61,785 nt of DNA from Candidatus Agathobaculum pullistercoris (GTDB lineage Bacteria; Bacillota; Clostridia; Oscillospirales; Butyricicoccaceae). Shown here piece by piece: positions 25,210-32,911 of this stretch. Made by a program: the position numbers and the translations under genes. Location: contig DXFS01000084.1 of the NCBI GenBank assembly GCA_019114345.1, positions 1 through 61,785 of the forward strand. Reading direction: 5' to 3'. The notes below the pieces were generated by a model. That model ran no database searches. It was given only the letters and a program-made list of their open reading frames with translations, and was not told the origin of the DNA. Position 1 is the first letter of the stretch. The number at the start of each line of letters is the position of its first letter.

Positions 25210-26793
25210 CTACCTGTAAAGCTTTTTATAGTCCGACGGGCTGACCCCGGTGATCTTTTTGAACAGCCGGGAAAAATATTTCAAATCGCGGTATCCCACC
25301 AGTTCCGCCACATCCTGGACGGAAAGGTCGTCCCGGCAAAGCAGTTCTTTGGATTTGTTGACACGAAGCTCGGTCAGATAATCCATGAAGTTTTGACCGG
25401 TTTCTTTTTTGAATAATGCAGAAAAGTACGTGGCGTTGAAACCGACTGCGCTGCTGACGTCCTCCAGCCGCAGCGCTTCCTGATAGTGCTGCTGGATATA
25501 GCGCTTGGCCTCGGTAATCGGACGTGTTTCGCGCAGGGCCTTTTCACCTTCCAGACGGAGGATTTCCTGCCGGATGTTCTGCCGAAGCAGGAGGAATATA
25601 TCCTGTGCATTGGTGCAGCGCCAGAAATCCTCTATCATGGTCCGGGCAAACCGGTCTGCCACACTGCCGTTCTGCTGCATGCCGTAAAGGCTGGCTTCCA
25701 AAACCTGGCGGAACCAATCCTCAAGCATCTGCCCGGTCAGGGGCTGCCTGCGGGAGATGTACCGATAGCTGCTTTCCAGTTCCTGTGCAAAACGGTTGGC
25801 ATCCAGATATTCCGCTGCATCCTGGAAACGCTTTTTCTGCGCTGCATCCATGAGATAGTGCCCGGAGCATACAGGTTCTTCGATTTCTGCATCCCGCCAT
25901 GGCTGTACATGGCAGAGACGGTCCCGGCAGAGCCAAAGCGCCTCCCGCATGGAAACGCCGGCCTGCTCCAGGCGATCTTTTCGGCTGCCGATGCAGACGG
26001 TGCTGCGGATATCCCAGAACAGGTCGCGTTGCTTCTCAATTTCCTTGCGGATCTTGGTAAAGCACTGCTTGACCTCTACCGGCTGATATTCCCTCATGTA
26101 CAGCAGGATGGCTACGCCTTCTTTCAGCAGTGCAGCGGCATATTCATCTGCCAAAGTCTGCACGCCCTGCCGGACGATCTCCAAAGTATGCTGCATCATC
26201 AACTGGTAACCGTTCAGATGTTGCGCGGCGTTTGAGATATCGGGCTTGACAAACGCGGCAAAATAGCATCCATCTGCAAAGTGCAGCCCGAATTCGGTGT
26301 CTGCCTGTGCAGCATTTATAAACGGTTGGTCATGATCTGCGGCGTTTTTAAGGGTATCGATAAAACGCTCCTGCTGCCGCTCGCTGTTCTGCTTCAGCTG
26401 AAATTCCACCGCAGCCTCTTCCCCCAGCTTATCCTTGATGCGCAGCAGGATGCTGCTGAGTTCTTCCTGTTTGAGCGGTTTGAGCAGATAATCTTCTACG
26501 CCGTATTTTAGCGCGCTTTGTGCGTACTCGAACTGGCGGTATCCGCTGATGACAATAAAGTGCAGCTGTGGCTGCAATTCCTTTGCGCGGCGGATCAGTT
26601 CGATGCCGTCGCAGCCCGGCATGCGGATATCAGTGATAAGCAGCTGCGGCTGCTGCGTCTGCACCAATTCTAATGCATGAGGGCCGTCGTTTGCCACCCC
26701 GACAACCTCATAGCCCAGCGCTTCCCAGTCGATCAGCTTGCGCATCAGCAAAATGACCTTATTTTCGTCGTCTGCAAGAACTACCTTTAACAT
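25210..26793 (-). CDS. YesN-type response regulator with AraC HTH
   Basis: The 527-aa protein has a receiver domain (acceptor Asp55 in LLITDIRMPG, Lys in PLKQEE), a ~280-residue middle region typical of YesN proteins, and a C-terminal AraC DNA-binding domain (RLEDVSSAVGFNATYFSALF and VAELVGYRDLKYFSRLFKK). It probably activates the sugar ABC operon upstream. Gene order is regulator, soluble kinase, pseudo-ATPase, all within 13 bp of each other, so all three should be made together. Confidence 0.9.
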   Translation of the reverse strand: MLKVVLADDENKVILLMRKLIDWEALGYEVVGVANDGPHALELVQTQQPQLLITDIRMPGCDGIELIRRAKELQPQLHFIVISGYRQFEYAQSALKYGVEDYLLKPLKQEELSSILLRIKDKLGEEAAVEFQLKQNSERQQERFIDTLKNAADHDQPFINAAQADTEFGLHFADGCYFAAFVKPDISNAAQHLNGYQLMMQHTLEIVRQGVQTLADEYAAALLKEGVAILLYMREYQPVEVKQCFTKIRKEIEKQRDLFWDIRSTVCIGSRKDRLEQAGVSMREALWLCRDRLCHVQPWRDAEIEEPVCSGHYLMDAAQKKRFQDAAEYLDANRFAQELESSYRYISRRQPLTGQMLEDWFRQVLEASLYGMQQNGSVADRFARTMIEDFWRCTNAQDIFLLLRQNIRQEILRLEGEKALRETRPITEAKRYIQQHYQEALRLEDVSSAVGFNATYFSALFKKETGQNFMDYLTELRVNKSKELLCRDDLSVQDVAELVGYRDLKYFSRLFKKITGVSPSDYKKLYR

Positions 26794-26827
26794 AATCAGC
26801 CCCCTGAAATCGTGCAGACCGGATGAG

Positions 26828-26896
26828 AAAGGGGAAACGCATCCGTTTCCCCTTTCTTCCTGTATTTATCATAACACTTTGGCAGGATTTTGCCAA
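26828..26896 (-). promoter_or_regulatory. Promoter, operator-like repeat and leader hairpin before the response regulator
   Basis: On the minus strand TTGGCA (26896-26891) and TATGAT (26873-26868) are 17 bp apart. The -35 is part of a perfect inverted repeat, TTGGCA-N6-TGCCAA (26879-26896). Downstream, AAAGGGGAAACG / CGTTTCCCCTTT (26828-26855) forms a 12-bp stem followed by CTCATCC. It may end the ABC operon transcript or act as an attenuator. The arrangement allows separate expression of the three signalling genes. Confidence 0.65.
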
Positions 26897-26919
26897 GACA
26901 TTGCCTGGAAACGATCTGC

Positions 26920-27891
26920 TTATTCGTAGTCCGCTACGTTGGAAGCATCGATCCAGGTGCTGTCGGTGATGATCTCGTTGGTTTCCAGCGTGCCGCCGTC
27001 GAGGAGCGTCACCGCAGCTTCGAGTGCATTCTCAGCCATTGCGCCGCCATTCTGGGACACAGTGCCGGTAATGCGGCCGTCGTTGATCGCTTCAAAGCCG
27101 TCCGGGGTACCGTCAACACCGGTGATGATGATGCCGCTGTTCGCGCCTGCCGCATTGCCTGCGCCGACTGCCATGCCGTCGTTCTGGCAGACGATCGCAT
27201 CCAGATCATATGCAGACAGCCAGCTTTCTACCGTAGCCTGTGCCTGGGCGGTATCCCACTGGCAGTCAGCCGGGGAAACAACCTGAACCATGTCCGGATA
27301 GTTTGCGAGAATGTTTTCATAACCTTCCATGCGCTGCAGGCCGCCGGAGTCGCCGGAGGGGCCGGTCAGGATCGCGATGTTGCCCTTGCCGCCCAGCAGG
27401 TCGGCAACATGCTGCATTTCAACCTCGCCAGCGGTTACGTTATCGCCATAAGAAACCGCGGAGATGCCGTTGTTCTCCCAGTCGGTGCATGCGGAAACGA
27501 TATTGATCACAACAACGCCGGCATCCGCTGCACTCTTGGCCGCATCGACCAGGCCGTCCGGATCGACAGGCTCAAACAGGATTGCGTCAAAGCCCTCGGA
27601 GACGCACTGTTCAATCTGGCTGATCTGGGTTGCGGCATCCTGATCTGCGCTGAGGATGGTCAGATCCACGCCCATTTCCTGTGCTTTGGCTTCTGCGGCC
27701 TCCGCGATGGCGATCTGGAACGCGTTTGTCTGATGCTGCGCGATCAGCGCGATCTTGTATGCGCCGCCCTCGCCGCTGTCACCGCTGTCGCTTGCAGCCG
27801 GGTCGCTGCCCGTGTCGGTGCTGCAGGCGGTCATGCCGACCGCCATTGCGCCTGCCATCAGCATAGCCAGCAATCTCTTCTTCATACTCAT
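26920..27891 (-). CDS. Sugar ABC transporter substrate-binding lipoprotein (RbsB/MglB type)
   Basis: The 323-aa protein has a lipoprotein signal (MLMAGAMAVGMTAC) and an acidic Ser-Gly linker, then a periplasmic-binding fold of the RbsB type. Marks include KIALIAQHQTNAFQIAIAEA, QIEQCVSEGFDAILFEPVDP and GVDGTPDGFEAINDGRITGTV. It binds a sugar or polyol outside the cell and delivers it to the RbsC-like permease. The ATG follows GGAGGAGG. Myo-inositol is one candidate because of the iolH gene at 31.7 kb, but this is inference from context. Confidence 0.92.
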   Translation of the reverse strand: MSMKKRLLAMLMAGAMAVGMTACSTDTGSDPAASDSGDSGEGGAYKIALIAQHQTNAFQIAIAEAAEAKAQEMGVDLTILSADQDAATQISQIEQCVSEGFDAILFEPVDPDGLVDAAKSAADAGVVVINIVSACTDWENNGISAVSYGDNVTAGEVEMQHVADLLGGKGNIAILTGPSGDSGGLQRMEGYENILANYPDMVQVVSPADCQWDTAQAQATVESWLSAYDLDAIVCQNDGMAVGAGNAAGANSGIIITGVDGTPDGFEAINDGRITGTVSQNGGAMAENALEAAVTLLDGGTLETNEIITDSTWIDASNVADYE

Positions 27892-27961
27892 TTTTCTTCC
27901 TCCTCCAGAAATATCTATGATAAGCGAGGGGCGGGCGTGCCGCCTGTGCTTAACATCCTGC

Positions 27962-28909
27962 TTAGTTTTTCTTGCGCTTGCCCTTTACATCGATCAGAAC
28001 CGCCAGGACGATGATCACGCCCTTGACGATTTTCTGCCAGTGGGACGACACGCCCAGAATATCCAGGCCGTTAGTGATAACCGTGATCAGCAGGCAGCCG
28101 ACCACAACGCCCCACGGCTTGCCGACGCCGCCCGACATGGACACGCCGCCGACAACGCATGCCGTGATGGCATCCATCTCATAACTCTCTGCTGCGGTCG
28201 GCTGGCCGATGGTGACACGGGAGGTCATCAGGAAGCCGCTCAGACCGGCAAGCAGGCCAGCGATGGCAAAGGTGGAAATACGGATCATGGTGGTGTTGAT
28301 GCCGGAGACGCGCGCCGCCTGCAGGTTGCCGCCGCAGGCATAAACCCGGCGGCCATACACGGTTTTCGCCAGCACAAAGGAACAAATCAGAATGACAATT
28401 ACAAGGAAGATAGCAAGCATCGGGATGCCGGCAACCGAAGTTGCGGCTACCGCCTTGTATGACTCGCTGATGCCGGTAACAGGTTTGCCGTCCGAAGTCA
28501 GCAGCGCAAGGCCGCGGACAGCGGTCATGGTACCCAGCGTCATAATGAACGGCGGCAGGTCACCGACTGCAACGCCGACGCCGTTGACAATACCGACGGC
28601 AAGGCCGGCGAGCATGGCGACGACCAGCGGGACGATCAGCGGGAACTGGCCCTGGCCCAGCAGCGCCGCGACAATGCCGGCGAATGCAACCGTAGAGCCG
28701 ACCGACATATCAAAGCCGCCGGCAATGATGACGAACATCATACCGAAGGACAGGATGCCGTTGATAGAGGCCTGCTTGAGAATGTTGACCAGGTTGCTCG
28801 GCTGGATAAAGCTCGGTTTGAGACAGGTCAGAATAATGACCAGCGCAATAAAAATTACAAAAATAAAGTATTCGCTCAGAAGCGCTTTTGCATTTTTTGT
28901 CTTTTTCAT
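27962..28909 (-). CDS. Sugar ABC transporter permease (RbsC type)
   Basis: The 315-aa membrane protein has 8-10 helices and RbsC-family marks: GGFDMSVGSTVAFAGIVAA, YGRRVYACGGNLQAARVSGI and the long C-terminal VVGGVSMSGGVGKPWGVVVG. It sits between the RbsA gene (15 bp upstream) and the binding protein gene (70 bp downstream). The RbsA-type ATPase docks on its cytoplasmic loop. The same loop could in principle bind the degenerate RbsA homologue encoded downstream. Confidence 0.92.
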   Translation of the reverse strand: MKKTKNAKALLSEYFIFVIFIALVIILTCLKPSFIQPSNLVNILKQASINGILSFGMMFVIIAGGFDMSVGSTVAFAGIVAALLGQGQFPLIVPLVVAMLAGLAVGIVNGVGVAVGDLPPFIMTLGTMTAVRGLALLTSDGKPVTGISESYKAVAATSVAGIPMLAIFLVIVILICSFVLAKTVYGRRVYACGGNLQAARVSGINTTMIRISTFAIAGLLAGLSGFLMTSRVTIGQPTAAESYEMDAITACVVGGVSMSGGVGKPWGVVVGCLLITVITNGLDILGVSSHWQKIVKGVIIVLAVLIDVKGKRKKN

Positions 28910-28924
28910 GTTTACCCCTTCCTT

Positions 28925-30418
28925 TTACACCTCGATAGCGGAGGCGAGCGTCATGATGCGCTCCTGGGAGAATTCATCCCGTGTGACCTCGCCGGAAAAA
29001 TTGCCCTCGCACATGACCATGATCCGGTCACAGACACCCATCAGTTCCGGAATTTCGGACGATATCATAATAACCGCCTTTCCCTGCTGCACCAGCTTGC
29101 CGAGCAGCAGGTAAATATCCCGCTTTGCGCCGACGTCGATGCCGCGGGTCGGCTCGTCCAGAATAATGATATCCGGTTCGTTGAGCAGCCATTTGGCAAT
29201 AACGACCTTCTGCTGGTTGCCGCCGGACAGGTTGCCGACGATCTGGTCGCCGGAAGGAGTTTTGATATTCAGTTTTTCAATGTACTCCTGCGATGCGCTG
29301 CGCGCCTTGCTTTTGTTGTAAAGGCCGTGGGTCAGCAGCTTGTCGATCGCAACCATTGCGATATTGTCATTGACTGTGCCGGTCAGGTTCAGGCCGGTGC
29401 CTTTGCGGTCCTCAGTAATGAGGGCAACGCCTTCCCTGATGATATCATGCGGCGAATGCACCTTGACCTGTTTCCCCTTGACGAAGATCTCGCCGCCGGA
29501 CAGCTCGTGCATGCCGAAGATACCTTCGACCAGCTCGCTGCGTCCTGCGCCGACCAGGCCGCCAATTCCCAGGATTTCGCCCCGCCGGACGGAAAAGCTG
29601 ACGTTTTTGACTTTGTTGTCCGCGCGGACAATATTCTTTGCCTCAAAGATCACTTCGCCGATCTCGGCGTCGAGCTTGGGGAATACATCCGTGATCTCGC
29701 GGCCGACCATCATTTTAATCAGCTGCGCTTCGCTCAGGTCTTTCGTATCGCCCGATCCGATGTACTGTCCGTCACGATATACACTGACACGGTCGCAGAT
29801 AGAAAAGATCTCATCCATGCGGTGCGAGATGTAAATAATCGCGACACCCTTCCGGGTCAGCCTGCGGATATGCCCGAACAGCAGTTCGACCTCGCGGTCG
29901 GTGATTGCTGCGGTCGGCTCGTCCATGATGATGACCTTTGCGTTGATCGAGATCGCTTTGATGATTTCGATCAGCTGGCACTGCGCAACCGTCAGGTTCC
30001 GCAGCGTTTCCTTGGGGGATACATGCAGGCCGCATTCCTCAATCAGCCGCTGGGCCTCTTCGATCTCGGCTTTTTTGTCCACCAGACCGTTTTTGCGCAG
30101 TTCGCGGCCGACAAAAATGTTTTCATACACGGTCATATCCAGAATCGGGTTCAGCTCCTGATGGATCATGGCAACGCCGGTATCCATGGCTTCTTTTGGG
30201 GTGGACGCATGATAGGGCTGTCCGTTGAATAAAATCTCGCCGCCCTCATCCTTGGTGTAGATACCCATCAGGATCTTCATCAGCGTGGATTTGCCTGCGC
30301 CGTTTTCGCCCATCAGCGCATGCACTTCGCCGGGCCGTACCTGCAGCTGTACATGATCAAGCGCTTTTACGCCCGGGAAGGTTTTGCTGATATCCTTCAT
30401 CTCCAGTATATATTCCAT
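28925..30418 (-). CDS. Sugar ABC transporter ATPase (RbsA type, two domains)
   Basis: The 497-aa protein starts at ATG 30418 after GGAGG. Domain 1 has Walker A GENGAGKST and Walker B VIIMDEPTAAI. Domain 2 has the usual modified Walker A GLVGAGRSEL, signature LSGGNQQK and Walker B IIILDEPTRGI. Unlike the RbsA-like protein at 22.9-24.4 kb, all active-site motifs are present, so this is the working motor of the importer. It is the first gene of the ABC operon, probably induced by the YesN regulator. Confidence 0.94.
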   Translation of the reverse strand: MEYILEMKDISKTFPGVKALDHVQLQVRPGEVHALMGENGAGKSTLMKILMGIYTKDEGGEILFNGQPYHASTPKEAMDTGVAMIHQELNPILDMTVYENIFVGRELRKNGLVDKKAEIEEAQRLIEECGLHVSPKETLRNLTVAQCQLIEIIKAISINAKVIIMDEPTAAITDREVELLFGHIRRLTRKGVAIIYISHRMDEIFSICDRVSVYRDGQYIGSGDTKDLSEAQLIKMMVGREITDVFPKLDAEIGEVIFEAKNIVRADNKVKNVSFSVRRGEILGIGGLVGAGRSELVEGIFGMHELSGGEIFVKGKQVKVHSPHDIIREGVALITEDRKGTGLNLTGTVNDNIAMVAIDKLLTHGLYNKSKARSASQEYIEKLNIKTPSGDQIVGNLSGGNQQKVVIAKWLLNEPDIIILDEPTRGIDVGAKRDIYLLLGKLVQQGKAVIMISSEIPELMGVCDRIMVMCEGNFSGEVTRDEFSQERIMTLASAIEV

Positions 30419-30530
30419 GCATTTCTTCCCTCCCTGCTTTTCATTTCTTTGTGAGTATCTTATCAAACTCCGGGTAGGACGAAAACGTCTATTCTTCACA
30501 TGAGGGGGGTGGATTTTTGGGTATTTGACA

Positions 30531-30567
30531 AAAATGTCACTTTCTCCAAAAACAGAAGTGACATTTT
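30531..30567 (-). terminator. Terminator-like inverted repeat between AraC and rbsA-type genes
   Basis: AAAATGTCACTT and AAGTGACATTTT are perfect 12-bp arms around a 13-nt loop. On the minus strand the 3' arm runs into TTTTTG, so it can end the AraC transcript. It may also serve as a regulator site for the ABC promoter, for which I see only a weak TTTTCG-17-TAAGAT candidate. Confidence 0.6.
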
Positions 30568-30634
30568 ATGTAATTTGCATATAAAATGGAAACGGGAGTG
30601 GATCAGCCAGCGCTGAAACTGTAAAATAACAGGA

Positions 30635-31504
30635 TCAAACCGGATATTTGCGGAACAGTCCGGGCGGAATGCCAACGTGTTTCTGAAAGCTGTGAATAAA
30701 ATTTTCCTCGCTGTTGTAGCCGGTGGCGAAGGCAACTTCTCCCACTGTCTGCCGCGTGGAGGTGAGCAGATATTTCGCCTTGTCAATGCGGCGCAGCACA
30801 ATATATTCATAGGGAGAGTAGCCGGTGCGCGCTTTAAACTGGCGTGAAAAGTGCGAGGCGCTCAGGTTGACGGCAGCAGCGATATCCTGTACGCTGAGCG
30901 GCTCGGACAGGTGCCGGTGCATATAGCGGATTGCCTGTGCAATGCGGTCGCTGCCGTCTTGTGCGGCGCTTCTCTCGTCGAGCAGCAGCAGGCAGAGCAG
31001 ACGGTGTATCAGTTGGGAGCAGGCGGCCTCGCTCAGGCGTTCATCCGCCGCACAGCCGCTCAGCAGGCTGTCAAGCAGGCGGGCGATTTCGGAAACAGAG
31101 GGCGGCGCGAACGCATGCCGCCCGCCGCGCGCCTGCAGGATGCGGCGGTAAAAATCCCGCGTGTTCAGGCCGTTGAACAGCAGCCAGGTGAATTCCAGTC
31201 CGTCCGCGCCTTGGTAACAGTAAGGTTCGCGGCAGTCGAATATCACAGTCTGTCCGGCGGCTGCCAGCAGGGGAGTGTTGGATAGTTCGAGTTCCATGGC
31301 GCCGGACTGGATCAGGAACAGCATGATGTTCTGGTTGTGGTCACCCTGCCGTGCGATCTCCGACTGGTGGCTGAATGAATACAAATGGCTGCAAAAGTAG
31401 TGGCCGCAGCGTGTCGGATAATAAAATAGCTCGCGTGCAAGCGAAGATGGTGTGAAAAAATACCGCTCTGAGGTTTGGTGTACACCGCTTTCCGAAATCA
31501 GCAT
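30635..31504 (-). CDS. AraC-family regulator upstream of the ABC operon
   Basis: The 289-aa protein starts at ATG 31504, 10 nt after AGGAG. It has an N-terminal cupin region (AAAGQTVIFDCREPYCYQG) and a C-terminal AraC domain (LSVQDIAAAVNLSASHFSRQF and EVAFATGYNSEENFIHSFQKHVG, given in parts). It diverges from iolH (195 bp gap) and is co-oriented with the ABC operon, so it may control both. It resembles the AraC protein at 6056-6919 in layout. Confidence 0.9.
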   Translation of the reverse strand: MLISESGVHQTSERYFFTPSSLARELFYYPTRCGHYFCSHLYSFSHQSEIARQGDHNQNIMLFLIQSGAMELELSNTPLLAAAGQTVIFDCREPYCYQGADGLEFTWLLFNGLNTRDFYRRILQARGGRHAFAPPSVSEIARLLDSLLSGCAADERLSEAACSQLIHRLLCLLLLDERSAAQDGSDRIAQAIRYMHRHLSEPLSVQDIAAAVNLSASHFSRQFKARTGYSPYEYIVLRRIDKAKYLLTSTRQTVGEVAFATGYNSEENFIHSFQKHVGIPPGLFRKYPV

Positions 31505-31599
31505 AGCATTCACACTCCTTTCGTTCCATGGTAGCAGACTTCCTGGAAAAACACAAGTGAAGAAAGCAGGATTTCGCAGATTTTGGGTGCTTTGTATCA

Positions 31600-31628
31600 T
31601 TGGAAAAGGGAGGGAGCAGCGATATAAT
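31600..31628 (+). promoter_or_regulatory. Promoter of iolH
   Basis: TTGGAA (31600-31605) and TATAAT (31623-31628) are 17 bp apart, 71 bp before the ATG. Confidence 0.65.
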
Positions 31629-31699
31629 AGGGCCATCAAAAAGAAAATATCTCGTATGAATTGAAAATGAACAAGACTGGACAAGGAGGAATTCACCAA

Positions 31700-32614
31700 A
31701 TGAAAATTGCATTTGACGTTGATGTACTGGCAAAGCAGATGTCGATCAACGACTATGTGCACAAGGTAGCCGACTGGGGCTACAAGTACATCGAGCAGTC
31801 CCCGCATCCGCGCATCAACCCGTTTTATAAGCATCCGCTATTCTCCAAGGAATGCCAGGCGGAGTACAAGCAGGCCCTGAAGGAGACCGGCGTGGAAATC
31901 TCCTCCTTCATCGTGGTTTACCGCTGGTCCGGCCCGACCGAGGAACAGCGCCAGCACGCGGTCGCCAACTGGAAGCGCATCATTGAGATTGCGGTCGACA
32001 TGGGCGTGCCGGTCATCAACACCGAGTTTTCAGGCGACCCCAACCAGCAGGAGATCTGCAACGGTATGTTCTACAAGTCGATGGAAGAGCTGCTGCCAAT
32101 CATCGAGCGCGAGGGTCTGCGCGTCGAGCTGCAGTCCCATCCGTATGACTTCGTCGAGCTCAACGACGAGGCCTGCGACATCGTCAAGTCCTTCCGCTCC
32201 AAGAATCTGGGCTATGTGTACTCTGCCTCCCACGGCTTCTTCTACGACCAGGGCAAGGGCGACGTGCGCCACATGCTCAAATACGCGGGTGAGGACCTGA
32301 CCCACGTCCTGCTCGCGGACACCTGGAACCAGACCAGGGACTGCCGCTACATCCTTAATCCGCCCTGGCTCAACAGCCGCGGCCGCGCAGACGTCACCAT
32401 CCACCAGCACACCGCGATGGGCGAGGGCGAAGTGGATTTTGACGGCATCTTTGAGACCCTGCGCGAAATGGATTTCACAAACAAGCAGCTGAAACCCGAC
32501 GCCCCCAAGGTCGGCGGCGACAATATCATCTGCGTGTCCTACTTCGGCTTCCCGGAGAAGATGGACCAGCAGGCGCCCGAGGCGCTCGAGCGCATCAAGA
32601 AAGAGCTGCTCTAA
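31700..32614 (+). CDS. iolH: IolH-type sugar phosphate isomerase/epimerase
   Basis: The 304-aa protein closely matches remembered Bacillus IolH: MKIAFDVDVLA at the start, HKVADWGYKYIEQSPHPRIN, ISSFIVVYRWSGP, VINTEFSGDPNQ and ILNPPW with conserved His-Gln-His (TIHQHTAMGEGEVDFD). It is a xylose-isomerase-like TIM barrel with metal-binding Glu/His residues. IolH is part of myo-inositol catabolism clusters; its exact reaction is unsettled. No other iol gene is in the window. The ATG follows AAGGAGG. The AraC gene diverges from it. Confidence 0.88.
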   Translation: MKIAFDVDVLAKQMSINDYVHKVADWGYKYIEQSPHPRINPFYKHPLFSKECQAEYKQALKETGVEISSFIVVYRWSGPTEEQRQHAVANWKRIIEIAVDMGVPVINTEFSGDPNQQEICNGMFYKSMEELLPIIEREGLRVELQSHPYDFVELNDEACDIVKSFRSKNLGYVYSASHGFFYDQGKGDVRHMLKYAGEDLTHVLLADTWNQTRDCRYILNPPWLNSRGRADVTIHQHTAMGEGEVDFDGIFETLREMDFTNKQLKPDAPKVGGDNIICVSYFGFPEKMDQQAPEALERIKKELL

Positions 32615-32645
32615 GGATTTGCTTTCATACTTTCTCTCTCTATAT

Positions 32646-32685
32646 AAATACCGCGCCGGAACATCGTTTCGGCGCGGTATTTTGC
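32646..32685 (+). terminator. Rho-independent terminator after iolH
   Basis: AATACCGCGCCG / CGGCGCGGTATT with a short loop is followed by TTGCTTTG. Confidence 0.82.
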
Positions 32686-32829
32686 TTTGCACCTGAAAGG
32701 CCGGCAGCAGATCGGACGGATGGCGGGAGGCTTGTGCAGTCCTGCCGTTCCGGGACGGATCCATGCAGGATACAGCGGCAGAAGCCACCGTGCCGGCCGT
32801 TTTCTGTTTACCTGCCGGGGAGTTTGTGC

Positions 32830-32835
32830 TATACT
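32830..32835 (+). promoter_or_regulatory. Probable -10 element of the GH13 gene
   Basis: TATACT preceded by TTTACC at 32808-32813 with a 16-bp gap; a moderate promoter match upstream of the GH13-Nudix-wal direction. Confidence 0.4.
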
Positions 32836-32911
32836 ATATAAAGCAGTACTGCGCCGCGGCGGACAACAGGCTGCGATATTCTGCAATGATTGCATGTCTG
32901 GGGGAAATTGT

